A stretch of 64,000 nt of DNA from SBBG01 sp033717875 (GTDB lineage: Bacteria > Pseudomonadota > Gammaproteobacteria > Ga0077554 > Ga007554). Shown here one piece after another: positions 53,836 to 62,272 of the stretch. The stretch is from positions 32,779 to 96,778 of the forward strand of contig JADDKJ010000008.1 of assembly GCA_033717875.1 (NCBI GenBank), written 5' to 3'. Every line of letters begins with the position of its first letter. Position 1 is the first letter of the stretch. The notes beneath the pieces were generated by a model, which did no database searches, was not told the DNA's origin, and worked only from the letters and a program-made list of their open reading frames with translations. Made by a program: the position numbers and the translations under genes.

Positions 53836-54021
53836 TAACCTAAAAACCTCAGTTGGAGCCGTAGCGAGAATGACTAAGGCGCTGAAGATGGGCGAGAAAA
53901 TCGTGAAATATTCCGCAGCCGTAGCCAACCGCTACGGTGAGGACAGATTTCACGATTTTCTCGCGCAGATTCGGTGCACTAGGCATTCGCAGTAGGCTCC
54001 AGCTGAGGTTTTTAGGTTTAA
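53835..54021. repeat. long imperfect palindrome C (187 bp)
   Basis: Outer arms CCTAAAAACCTCAG/CTGAGGTTTTTAGG, GGAGCC/GGCTCC, inner arms CGAGAAAATCGTGAAAT/ATTTCACGATTTTCTCG, centre hairpin CCGTAGCCAACCGCTACGG near 53918-53936. It fills most of the gap between DUF4381 and the 54042 gene. Same layout as A, B and D. Confidence 0.9.
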
Positions 54022-54041
54022 CAGGCTGCCGAAGAAGGGGT

Positions 54042-54740
54042 TCAATGTTCGTGATGCAATCTCTCCGTCTGGTGCAAGATATTCTTCACGAACGGATCAC
54101 CTTCCTTGTCGCCGAGATCAGCATAATCGATATGTTGATAGGACTGCATCCGGGTATCGGAGGTCATGGTCCAGGGCGCCGACGCCAGTGGCTTGCATTC
54201 TGCCATGCGCAGGCTTACCGTGACGCCTCCCTGGATTTTTTCGACCCGCACGGGCAGTTTCGCTTCAGGTAGCCACATGACCGTGGTATTCACACCGTTG
54301 ACCTCGCCGGCATAGCGTTCGACTCGCTGGCCGTTGATTATTTGTTCTCCTTTCCGTTGCAGGCGCGTATCCAGTAATCCGGGATCGATGATCGATCTGA
54401 TCTGGTTCCAGTCTGTCTTCATCGCCAGCGCGCGCAGGTCGCCGGATGTATAGTCGATGGCCTTTCCGGCGGAGTGGAAAAGTTTTGTATAGGAAATCCG
54501 TCCGTTCGGATCGGACTCCCAGACCTCGCCGGCCTCTCCGTGCGCGTCGCGGGTTTCGACACGGTGGTCGCTACGCCAGAAATACCAAGGTGTGGGTGTG
54601 GAGTGACTTTTTTCCGTTTTCTGCGTGGCGGGGGCATCGAGCAGATAGACGCACGCCGTCGCGTCCAGTGCCTGATCCGCCTGGGCCACGCTGCATGCCA
54701 GCCCGAAGGCTGGTAACGCCCATAGCCACTGTCTCGTCAT
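54042..54740 (-). CDS. periplasmic protein of unknown function next to phoA
   Basis: This 232-residue protein has a signal peptide (MTRQWLWALPAFGLACSVAQ, cleaved after AQA near 21). The mature part reads WYFWRSDHRVETRDAHGEAG, KLFHSAGKAIDYTSGDLRAL and INGQRVERYAGEVNGVNTTV, a strand-rich layout resembling LolA/RseB-like folds, but no family is certain. One Cys pair (C30/C188 region) may form a disulfide. It lies 81 bp downstream of phoA on the same strand, behind a terminator hairpin, and was probably acquired with it. Confidence 0.7.
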   Translation of the reverse strand: MTRQWLWALPAFGLACSVAQADQALDATACVYLLDAPATQKTEKSHSTPTPWYFWRSDHRVETRDAHGEAGEVWESDPNGRISYTKLFHSAGKAIDYTSGDLRALAMKTDWNQIRSIIDPGLLDTRLQRKGEQIINGQRVERYAGEVNGVNTTVMWLPEAKLPVRVEKIQGGVTVSLRMAECKPLASAPWTMTSDTRMQSYQHIDYADLGDKEGDPFVKNILHQTERLHHEH

Positions 54741-54777
54741 TTCAAGCCTCGCAATGATGATGGTCTACGTCACGTGG

Positions 54778-54809
54778 AAAACAGGGAGTGCGATCACGCA
54801 CACCCCCTG
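54778..54809 (-). terminator. intrinsic terminator of phoA
   Basis: On the minus strand CAGGGGGTGTGCG-TGAT-CGCACTCCCTG forms a GC-rich hairpin followed by TTTTCC, 12 bp after the phoA stop. It is positioned between phoA and the downstream periplasmic gene. Confidence 0.7.
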
Positions 54810-54821
54810 CGCTTTGAATGC

Positions 54822-56390
54822 TCAAAAGCCGAGAGCTTCTTTCATGACATGGAAGATGGTGTTCTGCTCCATGGTGCCGCGGAACAGATAGGCCTTCGGA
54901 CCGTTGGCGTAGATCGCGACATCTTCACCGGCATGGGTTTCAGCCTGCATCGGCACAGCCGATTCCTGCATATAGCGTGGGGCGGCCGTATCGAGCGTGG
55001 TCAGGTTCGGCCGTCCCGCCGTGATTCCCGAATAGCTCGAAGGGATGTGTGGATAGGTCTTGGATCCCTCCGGCTGGAGGTTGGAAACGCCAGTGTATCC
55101 CGGGCCGTTGGCATAGCCCAATGTGGTGTAAGGCAAGCCCAGCGCATCCGTGGCGTAAGTGCCATCGGCATCGCCCGGGTTGACCACTTTACCCAAGATG
55201 TTGTTGCCGCGCTTCGGATAGCCGGCGATGGTGAAGACATGGCTGTGATCCGCGGTGACGATGATCAGTGTGTCCTTGGGATCGGTCTTCTCCAGTGCCA
55301 CTTTCACCGCCTTGGCCAGCTCGATGGTTTCCGTGAGCGCCCGATAGGCGTTGCCGGCATGGTGGGCATGGTCGATTCGGCCGCTTTCCACATGCAGATA
55401 GAATCCCTTCCGGTTCTGTCGCAGCACGTCGATAGCCTTGGCGGTCATCTCGGAAAGGGAAGGTTCGCCGCCGGTGTCGGTGGCGCGGTCGTATTCATAC
55501 TCCATGTGCGAGCGCTCGAACAGGCCAAGCAGATGCTGTGTGGCGGACGGATTGATGGCGTCGAATTGCGCCTTATTCCAGGCGAAGGCGGCGTTCGGAT
55601 ATTTGGTCAGCCACTCCGCGGTGAGATTGCGTCCGTCTTTGCGCATGCCCTTTCTGCTCGTATCCTCGGGGTCGCTCATCGTGTTGGGAAGAAAGCGATC
55701 GCGACCGCCGCCCATTGCCACTTCAAGTCCATCGCCATAAGGGAGCTCGATGAGTTGTCGGGCGATGTCAGGGAAACTGGCGCATTGGGGAGGTATTTCC
55801 GCGTCGCTCTCCCAGTCGCGCTCCGGGGAGTGGGCGTAGTTGGCAGCCGGCGTGGCATGGGTCAGCCGGGCGGTGGTGACGATGCCGGTGGACTTGCCGG
55901 CGTTTTCCGCATGTTCGAGGATGGTCGTCAGGGTGTTGCCCCGGACTTGATTACAGTTGCCGCGCTCGACATATTGATTCACCGACAGTACGCCATCGTT
56001 GGTCTTCACGCCCGTGACCATGGCGGTCATGGTGGGGGCGGAGTCGGATGTCTGCTGATTGACGCTGTAAGTCTTGGAAAGCGCCAGATAAGGCAATTTC
56101 TCAAATGCGAGTTGATTTTCTTCGCCGCTCTTGCCCTGCAACTGGCCAGCGAGGATACGGGCGGCGGTGACGGTGGAAATACCCATGCCATCGCCGACGA
56201 ACAGAATCACGTTCTTGGCGCGGCGCACGTTGGGATGCAGCCTCCCGCCCTCGTCCACGGCACTCGCGCCAGCTTTGTACCAGTCTTGAGGAGTCATTTC
56301 GGGCGCGGGGAAGGAATCCGCCGCCAGGGCCGAGGCCGCAAAACTGACAGCCACTACGGCCGCTAGCGGTTTCAAAATGAATCTCTTCAT
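54822..56390 (-). CDS. phoA: alkaline phosphatase
   Basis: This 522-residue periplasmic enzyme releases phosphate from monoesters. It has a signal peptide (MKRFILKPLAAVVAVSFAAS, ending ALA) and metal-site motifs NVILFVGDGMGISTVTAARI, the nucleophile in TSDSAPTMTAMVTG, ESGRIDHAHHAGNAYRAL and VTADHSHVFTIAGY. MGGGRDRFLPN lies between them. Length fits the longer bacterial PhoA type. A Pho box with three 7-mers lies about 80 bp upstream. It sits inside what is otherwise the moxR-bat operon, transcribed in the same direction. Confidence 0.93.
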   Translation of the reverse strand: MKRFILKPLAAVVAVSFAASALAADSFPAPEMTPQDWYKAGASAVDEGGRLHPNVRRAKNVILFVGDGMGISTVTAARILAGQLQGKSGEENQLAFEKLPYLALSKTYSVNQQTSDSAPTMTAMVTGVKTNDGVLSVNQYVERGNCNQVRGNTLTTILEHAENAGKSTGIVTTARLTHATPAANYAHSPERDWESDAEIPPQCASFPDIARQLIELPYGDGLEVAMGGGRDRFLPNTMSDPEDTSRKGMRKDGRNLTAEWLTKYPNAAFAWNKAQFDAINPSATQHLLGLFERSHMEYEYDRATDTGGEPSLSEMTAKAIDVLRQNRKGFYLHVESGRIDHAHHAGNAYRALTETIELAKAVKVALEKTDPKDTLIIVTADHSHVFTIAGYPKRGNNILGKVVNPGDADGTYATDALGLPYTTLGYANGPGYTGVSNLQPEGSKTYPHIPSSYSGITAGRPNLTTLDTAAPRYMQESAVPMQAETHAGEDVAIYANGPKAYLFRGTMEQNTIFHVMKEALGF

Positions 56391-56455
56391 GACATGGTCC
56401 TCCGTTGGTTTATCGAAATGACATGGCTACCCAAGCTGGTTTGGGGCTGAAGAGT

Positions 56456-56500
56456 AATCTAAGCGATGACTGTTACAGAAAGGTGAAAGAAGGGTTACAT
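56456..56500 (-). promoter_or_regulatory. Pho-box promoter of phoA
   Basis: On the minus strand three 7-mers, ATGTAAC, CTTTCAC and CTGTAAC, repeat every 11 bp (56472-56500), matching the PhoB half-site CTGTCAY with one to two changes each. TAGATT (56456-56461) lies 10 bp downstream as the -10. This is the classic PhoB-dependent layout, in which the box replaces the -35. It abuts the DUF58 stop codon. Confidence 0.78.
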
Positions 56501-57394
56501 CTATGTCGGAAGGTCGAGATTTTCCATCTCTTGCAGGACATCCCGGTGGGTATGTATCTGGTGCAGGGCGATGCCGGCGCGCCTGAACAGGTTTTCCAGC
56601 GCGGCGGAGCGTTCCGCCATCGCTTTTGCATAGCGGGCGCGCAGTGTGGCATCAGAGGTGTCGATGACGCATATCCTGCCGGTGGCGGGAGAGATAATGC
56701 GGAGCTTGCCGGCGTTCGGCAGTTCTTCCTCGCCGGGATCGACGATGCGCACCGCCAATACGTTGTGGCGTGTGGCGAGCCGTATCAGCGGCGGAACGTG
56801 ATGCTCGTGCAAGCGCGCAAAATCGCTGATCAGGCAGATCGATGCCCCGCGCTCGGCGGCGCGTCTGCTTTGTTCGATCAGGCGTTCGATAGGTAAGGGT
56901 TTGTATTCTTCCGGCAAAGGTGCACAGGCGGCGCGCAGCAGCGCGAGCGTGCCTTCCAGATTGCGTGCCGGGGGAAAGAATTCTTCGCCGCCGCCCGCCA
57001 CAATGCCGGCGACCGAGTCGCGCCCGGCCAGCGCCGAAAAAGCCAGTATCGCCGCCACCCGCGCCGCCCGCGCCGCCTTCAACTCGCCGCGTGTGCCGAA
57101 GCGCATGGCGGGGCCGCGGTCGACCAGCAGGAACAGGCCCCGGCTTCGCTCCTCGCGGAACACCTTCACTACGGGCCGGCCGGTGCGTGCCGTGGCGCGC
57201 CAGTCCATGCGCCTCACGTCGTCGCCGGGCTGATAGGCGCGCACTTCTTCAAGTTCCATGCCGTGCCCGCGAAAGACCGATGTTTGTTGCCCGGCGAACG
57301 GTGCCGCCACCGCGTGGCGAGACAGGCGGCGGCGTTCCAGTACGCGCCATTGCAACTGTTCCAGTTCCGTCGTGCTCAGCAGGGGTTCAGTCAC
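56501..57394 (-). CDS. DUF58-domain protein of the MoxR/Bat system
   Basis: This 297-residue soluble protein has the DUF58 signature: RAYQPGDDVRRMDWRATART (about residues 52-71) and a VWA-like half with LFLLVDRGPAMRFGTRGELK. DUF58 proteins work with MoxR ATPases. The start overlaps moxR by 4 bp, so they are translationally coupled. In the usual order DUF4381 would follow directly, but here phoA and a second gene intervene, starting with a Pho box right after this stop codon. Confidence 0.88.
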   Translation of the reverse strand: MTEPLLSTTELEQLQWRVLERRRLSRHAVAAPFAGQQTSVFRGHGMELEEVRAYQPGDDVRRMDWRATARTGRPVVKVFREERSRGLFLLVDRGPAMRFGTRGELKAARAARVAAILAFSALAGRDSVAGIVAGGGEEFFPPARNLEGTLALLRAACAPLPEEYKPLPIERLIEQSRRAAERGASICLISDFARLHEHHVPPLIRLATRHNVLAVRIVDPGEEELPNAGKLRIISPATGRICVIDTSDATLRARYAKAMAERSAALENLFRRAGIALHQIHTHRDVLQEMENLDLPT

Positions 57395-58347
57395 GGTGCG
57401 GGCACTTTTTCGACCAGGCGCGCGATCACTTGCCGGCGCGTCACGCCCTCGGCGCGCGCGGCGAAGCTCAGCGCGATGCGGTGATTCAACACATGATAGG
57501 CCAGATCCATGATGTCACCGGGTTCGACGAAATCGCGGTCGCGCAGCCAGGCGCGCGCGCGGGCGGCGCGTGCCAGCGCCAAGGTGGCGCGCGGACTGGC
57601 GCCGTGTGACAGCCAGGCGGTGGCTTCGGCATCCCATGGCGATGGATCGCGTGTCGCGCCCACCAGCGCGACGATGTAGCGTTCCAGCATTTGATCCATA
57701 TAGACCCGATTGGCCGCGGAGCGCGCCTCCAATACCTGCTGTGCGGTGAGGACGGCCTGTGTCGCCGCGGGCCGTTCGCCGCGCAGGCGGACGGTGTCGC
57801 GGCGCAGGATTTCCAGTTCTTCCTCGGCCTTTGGATAATTCAGATCGACCTTCATCAAAAAACGGTCGAGTTGCGCATCGGGCAACGGGTAGGTGCCTTC
57901 CTGCTCGATCGGGTTTTGCGTCGCCATCACCATGAATACCTTCGACAAGGGACGCGTCGCGCCGCCCGCCGTCACCTGGCGTTCCTGCATCGCCTCCAGC
58001 AGCGCGCTCTGCACCTTGGGCGGAGCGCGGTTGATCTCGTCGGCGAGAATGATGTCGTTGAAGATCGGTCCTTCGACGAAGCGGAACCGGCCTTCGCCGG
58101 GGACGAAAATGTCCGTGCCGGTGATGTCGCCGGGAATCAGGTCGGGCGTGAACTGGATACGCTGAAAGCGCAGCGCCATGCCGTCGGCCAGCGTATGCAC
58201 GGCGGTGGTCTTGGCCAGCCCCGGCAGCCCTTCCACCAGAAGATGGCCGTCGGCCAGCACTGCCGTCAGCAGGCGTTCCACCAGCAGCGATTGGCCGACG
58301 ATGGTTTGTTCCATGTGTGTTTTCAGGGTGGCGAACGTGTTTCTCAT
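57391..58347 (-). CDS. MoxR-family AAA ATPase
   Basis: This 318-residue AAA+ ATPase has Walker A-like LVEGLPGLAKTTAVHTLA, Walker B ILADEINRAPPKVQSALLEA, sensor-1 MVMATQNPIEQEGTYPLPDA and sensor 2 near RATLALARAARARAWL. MoxR ATPases act as chaperones for metal-cofactor insertion or envelope complexes together with VWA proteins. It is the first gene of the leftward moxR-DUF58-(phoA)-DUF4381-batA-batB/C-batD set and is divergent from the BTAD-type regulator. Confidence 0.92.
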   Translation of the reverse strand: MRNTFATLKTHMEQTIVGQSLLVERLLTAVLADGHLLVEGLPGLAKTTAVHTLADGMALRFQRIQFTPDLIPGDITGTDIFVPGEGRFRFVEGPIFNDIILADEINRAPPKVQSALLEAMQERQVTAGGATRPLSKVFMVMATQNPIEQEGTYPLPDAQLDRFLMKVDLNYPKAEEELEILRRDTVRLRGERPAATQAVLTAQQVLEARSAANRVYMDQMLERYIVALVGATRDPSPWDAEATAWLSHGASPRATLALARAARARAWLRDRDFVEPGDIMDLAYHVLNHRIALSFAARAEGVTRRQVIARLVEKVPAP

Positions 58348-58483
58348 CAGAGTTTTTTCCCGGGATCGATCATTTCCAAGTATACCTTCCTTGTGACGAT
58401 TTTCTCAGGATGTGTAAGTGATCTGTAAGTTTGATGTCATTAAGGTGGTATCTCACATCCTGCCGGACGGCGGAGTTGAAAGG

Positions 58484-60694
58484 ATGCACAGATTTCATTC
58501 CAGTTACAGGGGGTACCAAGATATGGATCATTTCCTTGCCAACAATGCGCGCGTGGCGTGGGCGGATTTTTCCCGCGGATCGCTCAACCCTGATTTCCAT
58601 CGGCATGAACCTCCCAAAGCGGTTTTACCGCCCGTGACCGACTGGGAGACGGTTACCGTCGTTATATGCAAGCAGGCCCCGTTGCTGATCGCCCAGGGCC
58701 GTCACCGGACGTTGGAAGGCCGTTTGCGTCGGCTGCCGCAGCCCGTGCTGCGAGAGATGCCCGAGTTGTTGTATTGGCGCGGTATGTGTTTTCTGCCTCA
58801 TGATCCGCAGCAAAGCCGCAACGACTTCGAGGAGGCGTTTGATTTGTTCAGGTCGAAGCATGACGTCACGGGCATTTTCTCTTCGTGGTCCGGCATTGTC
58901 GAAGCCATTCTGGAGACACGCCGCAATTATTCTTCGCTCGAAGTATGGCTTGCCGTGCTGGACGATCTGATGAAGCTTCATCCCGGCTTTCCTTCCACCC
59001 TGATCGAGGCGCACGTCACTGCAACCGCGCTGCGCGCCTTGACGCTGCATCAACCTCATCACACCGCGGCGATCGCCTCGTGGGAGGCGCGCGCCCTGCG
59101 CTTGCTGCAACATGGTCAGGAGGCCGATCAGCAGTTTGCCCTGGGCAACTCCCTCATACTCCACTACCTGTATCAGGGCGAGTTGGCAAAGGCCGGGCAC
59201 GTTGCCGATCGGTTAAGGCCGTTGGTTGAAAAAGCCGGGCTGCCCGCCCAGCTTGCATGGTGGAGCTGCGAGGCGGCGCTGGCTTGGTTGTCCGGCGCCG
59301 GGCAGAGTTGCGGAGAATCCGTCGCCAAGGGAATGGCCGCGGCGCGCGAGACCGGCATGTACAGCGCCGATTTCGACTTGTATGCCCAGGGAGCGTATGG
59401 TGCGCTGAGCGCCGGAGATCTTGCCGCCGCCCACGAACTCCTGGGCAAGATGAACACGCTGCTCGTCACCGATCGCCGTCTGGATGTCTCCACGTATTAC
59501 TTCTTGTCGGCCTGGGAGGCGCTGTGCCGTCATGATGTTCCCCGCGCCGTCGATCAGTCGCGGACAGCGCTGGCGGCCGCCACCGAGGCGGGTGTGCCTC
59601 ACCAGCAGGCGCTGTGCCATGCCATGCTAGCTCAAGCCTCCTTCGAGCATGGCGACCGGCGCGGCGCGTGCGAGCACCTGCTTGGTTTGCGCCGCATGGC
59701 TCGTGACATGAAAAGCGCCTGGCTCGAATATCTCGGTCTGGCTCTGGAAGCGCAATTCTGCTTTCTCCGGCAGCGCGATCAGCGCGCGCTGAAAGCGTTG
59801 TGCAAAGCCCTGTCATTGGGCAGAAGATACGGTTACGCCGTCATTCCCGGCATGCGCCCTTGCATGATGGCGATGTTGTGCAAGAAGGCGTTGGACAACG
59901 GCGTCGAGGTGGAATACGTCCGCGACATGGTGCGCAACCACGATCTGCACCCCCCCTGCCCGCCGGGCGAGTGCGAGAGCTGGCCGTGGCCGGTGAAGAT
60001 CTACACGCTGGGCCGGTTCGCCGTGGTCATGGACGGCAAGCCGCAGCCGGCGGGAAAACAGGCGCAGGGCAAGCCCATGTCCCTGTTGAAGGCGCTGATC
60101 GCCTTCGGTGGGCACGATGTCGGCGAGGGCCAATTGATCGAGGCCCTGTGGCCGGATGCCGAAGGCGACGGGGCGGGCCAGGTATTTCGCATCACCCTCC
60201 ATCGCCTGCGCCAGATGCTCGGCAGTGAAAAGGCCATTCGCGTGAGCAATGGCGCCATCACGCTCGACGACACCTATTGCTGGGTGGACGCCTGGGCATT
60301 CGAATGTCTGTCGGGCAAGGCCCGGCAGGGCTCATCATCGCTAGAGTCTGAAAAGGCGTTGAAGCTCTATCAAGGACACTTTCTCGCCAAGGATAGTGAA
60401 GAAGCTTGGAGCCTGGCTTTGCGCGAGCGCCTGAGGACCAAGTTCTTGCGTCATGTCGAATATCTGGGCGAGCGGTTTGAGCGCGCCAAGGAATGGGATA
60501 GCGCCATCGACTGCTACCGCAAGGGTCTGGAAGTCGACGTGCTGGCCGAAGTGCTGTATCAACGCCTCATCGCCTGCTACCAGCGACAGGGCCGCCGCGC
60601 CGAGGCTATGGCAGCGTATCAACGCTGTCGCACCATGTTTTCGGCATTGCTGGGCGTCGAGCCGTCAAAACATGTGCGGGTGTGGGCTTTGTAA
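58484..60694 (+). CDS. BTAD/SARP-type transcriptional regulator
   Basis: This is a large regulator of about 736 residues. The N-terminal 500 residues are helical, TPR-like (for example GDLAAAHELLGKMNTLLV, and HDVPRAVDQSRTALAAATEA) without a P-loop. The C-terminal part has an OmpR-like winged helix starting VKIYTLGRFAVVMDGKPQ, with LLKALIAFGGHDVGEGQLIE and VFRITLHRLRQMLGSE, then the bacterial transcriptional activator domain (YQGHFLAKDSEEAWSLALRE to VLYQRLIACYQRQGRRAEA). Starts at 58484 or 58523 are plausible; the latter has AGGGGGT upstream. It likely controls the next genes. Confidence 0.82.
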   Translation: MHRFHSSYRGYQDMDHFLANNARVAWADFSRGSLNPDFHRHEPPKAVLPPVTDWETVTVVICKQAPLLIAQGRHRTLEGRLRRLPQPVLREMPELLYWRGMCFLPHDPQQSRNDFEEAFDLFRSKHDVTGIFSSWSGIVEAILETRRNYSSLEVWLAVLDDLMKLHPGFPSTLIEAHVTATALRALTLHQPHHTAAIASWEARALRLLQHGQEADQQFALGNSLILHYLYQGELAKAGHVADRLRPLVEKAGLPAQLAWWSCEAALAWLSGAGQSCGESVAKGMAAARETGMYSADFDLYAQGAYGALSAGDLAAAHELLGKMNTLLVTDRRLDVSTYYFLSAWEALCRHDVPRAVDQSRTALAAATEAGVPHQQALCHAMLAQASFEHGDRRGACEHLLGLRRMARDMKSAWLEYLGLALEAQFCFLRQRDQRALKALCKALSLGRRYGYAVIPGMRPCMMAMLCKKALDNGVEVEYVRDMVRNHDLHPPCPPGECESWPWPVKIYTLGRFAVVMDGKPQPAGKQAQGKPMSLLKALIAFGGHDVGEGQLIEALWPDAEGDGAGQVFRITLHRLRQMLGSEKAIRVSNGAITLDDTYCWVDAWAFECLSGKARQGSSSLESEKALKLYQGHFLAKDSEEAWSLALRERLRTKFLRHVEYLGERFERAKEWDSAIDCYRKGLEVDVLAEVLYQRLIACYQRQGRRAEAMAAYQRCRTMFSALLGVEPSKHVRVWAL

Positions 60695-60753
60695 TGATGG
60701 CGGGGCGCTGTGTATCCGCTTTGTAACTCCCTCCCCGATAGTATGAGACGCAG

Positions 60754-60774
60754 CAACAGACCTTCCGTCTGTTG
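60754..60774 (+). terminator. short hairpin between the regulator and the Ser-rich gene
   Basis: CAACAGA-CCTTCCG-TCTGTTG is a 7-bp perfect hairpin, 60 bp after the regulator stop and 28 bp before the next ATG. There is no T-run; it may be an operator or leader element rather than a terminator. Confidence 0.4.
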
Positions 60775-60801
60775 TATGCGACTCATCAAGGAGGAACAAA
60801 C

Positions 60802-62124
60802 ATGACAGAGCCGACTCAATCCGTAATCCCCTGCTGCCCGCCTTTGGAAAAGGACACCGCGTGCGATGTGCTGGATTTTCATTATCGCCTGAAGCATACC
60901 AGTTCAGTACAGCACGCCGGAAGGCGCGTGCAGGTCGAAGTGCTGGTTCATGCCCGCTTCGAGCGTTGCCCCGGTCCGATGGTGTTGGGCGATCTGGTGT
61001 ACAGTACGACCCTGCTGCCGGGAGAAAAGGTCCGGCTGTTTACATCGGATCGCCGCAGCCGCTTCAGTTTCGACAGCGCGTCCAAAGTGAGCTACCGCAA
61101 CGAGCAAACGTCGGAGGAGCGTTTTTACACCGCGAGCGTGCATGATTTCATGTCCGATATCTCGGTGCGCGATGCGGGCAGCGCCAGCAGTTCCAGCCGT
61201 GGTTCCGCCAAAGGCCATGCGGAGACCAGCGGCGCCATAGAAAGCTTTTTCGCCGGGCCATCGGTGGATGTCAGCGGTTCTTATGAATCGTCGTCGACCA
61301 GCAGCTTTCTGCGCGAACTGTCGCAGCACGCATCGGCATCCGACCGTCGGGCGGAAATGGGCGTCCGCACCGCCAGCTCGGTGTCCGTGGGCGAGGTACA
61401 ATCGCGCACCCATACCGAAGGGGAATCGGAGGACCACTTCGAATCGGCGTCGCGCCAATTCTCCAATCCCAACAAATGCCATGCAGTGACTTATTTCTTC
61501 TACCAGATCAACAAGACGCAGATCGTCAAATTTTCCATCGTGGCGATCCAGCGTCGTGTCATCGATCCGGCGGCCAACACCCGCATCACCAATAACCCGT
61601 TCCGTTCCGATGGCGATGTGTCGGTCATCCCCAGTGCCGTGCTGGCGACCGACGCGAACCGGCTGAAAGTGGAAGAAATAGGAAGGGCCAGCGTCGCGGC
61701 GAAGCAGCAAGCCAATTTTGCCGTGGCGGCAGGGGTGCTGTCGCCCAACGCACTCCTGGTGCAGCCCGCGCTATTGCAGCTTCCCGCGCTGGAGCCGATA
61801 CCGGCCGAACTCAAGGCCAAGGCCCTGCAACAGGTCGACGCCGATCTCATCAAGGAAGGTCTGCTCGATCAGTCCGGCGCGGTTTCGAAGGAAGTGGTTG
61901 TAAAGTTTTCCTTCGAGCGGCGCAGCTCGCTGCCGACGCCGGGCCTGCTGGTCAAAGGTTGTCTGGACGAGTGCAATACTTGCGAGGAAGCGCTGGATAA
62001 AGAGATCGAGCTCGATCTCGAGCGCAAAAAGCTCGAAAACGAATTGTTCAAGAAACAGATCGAGTTGCTGGAAAAATCGCAGGAATACCGCTGCTGTCCG
62101 GCGCCCGAGCCCGTCAATCCGTAA
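60802..62124 (+). CDS. uncharacterised Ser-rich protein with Cys-rich ends
   Basis: I do not recognise the family of this 440-residue protein. Visible parts: an N-terminal CCPP (residues 11-14), an LGDLVYSTTLLPGEKVRLFT region (about 64-83), a Ser/Ala/Glu-rich middle (115-205, e.g. GSASSSSRGSAKGHAE), a conserved-looking NPNKCHAVTYFFYQINKTQI (about 223), and a C-terminal CLDECNTCEE leading into a coiled coil (LERKKLENELFKKQIELLEK) and a final CCPAPEP. There is no signal peptide or transmembrane segment. AAGGAGG gives a very strong ribosome binding site. A terminator follows. The adjacent BTAD regulator suggests a regulated accessory function. Confidence 0.85.
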   Translation: MTEPTQSVIPCCPPLEKDTACDVLDFHYRLKHTSSVQHAGRRVQVEVLVHARFERCPGPMVLGDLVYSTTLLPGEKVRLFTSDRRSRFSFDSASKVSYRNEQTSEERFYTASVHDFMSDISVRDAGSASSSSRGSAKGHAETSGAIESFFAGPSVDVSGSYESSSTSSFLRELSQHASASDRRAEMGVRTASSVSVGEVQSRTHTEGESEDHFESASRQFSNPNKCHAVTYFFYQINKTQIVKFSIVAIQRRVIDPAANTRITNNPFRSDGDVSVIPSAVLATDANRLKVEEIGRASVAAKQQANFAVAAGVLSPNALLVQPALLQLPALEPIPAELKAKALQQVDADLIKEGLLDQSGAVSKEVVVKFSFERRSSLPTPGLLVKGCLDECNTCEEALDKEIELDLERKKLENELFKKQIELLEKSQEYRCCPAPEPVNP

Positions 62125-62150
62125 TAAATCGCAATCTTTTCCTTGTGCCC

Positions 62151-62184
62151 AGGAACCTCTGATGAAATCAGGGGTTCCTCTTTT
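62151..62184 (+). terminator. intrinsic terminator of the Ser-rich gene
   Basis: AGGAACCTCTGAT (62151-62163) pairs with ATCAGGGGTTCCT (62167-62179) with one G-U pair, loop GAA, followed by CTTTTT. A classical strong terminator 27 bp after the stop codon. Confidence 0.92.
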
Positions 62185-62199
62185 TCGCCGTATAGGGAC

Positions 62200-62232
62200 T
62201 TGACGCCCCCCCCCCCCCAGTTCGTGTAGATT
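62200..62232 (+). promoter_or_regulatory. promoter-like hexamers spanning a 13-C tract
   Basis: TTGACG (62200-62205) is followed at once by 13 C (62206-62218) and then by TAGATT (62227-62232) preceded by TG. The spacer is 21 bp; losing three or four C would bring it to the optimal 17-18 bp. Such homopolymers in promoter spacers switch surface-protein genes on and off in other bacteria (e.g. neisserial porA and fetA). Only this layout is seen; variation is inferred. Confidence 0.6.
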
Positions 62233-62272
62233 GCCAATAACAACACAAACGGGTGGCACTCGCGGGGGAAAC

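Noticed and set aside
54042..54740. MucB/RseB assignment for the phoA-linked periplasmic gene
   Set aside because: The fold may be similar, but length (232 versus about 320) and lack of rseA/rpoE neighbours argue against it.
54774..56366. 530-codon open frame opposite phoA
   Set aside because: Antisense shadow of phoA, whose metal-site motifs are intact.
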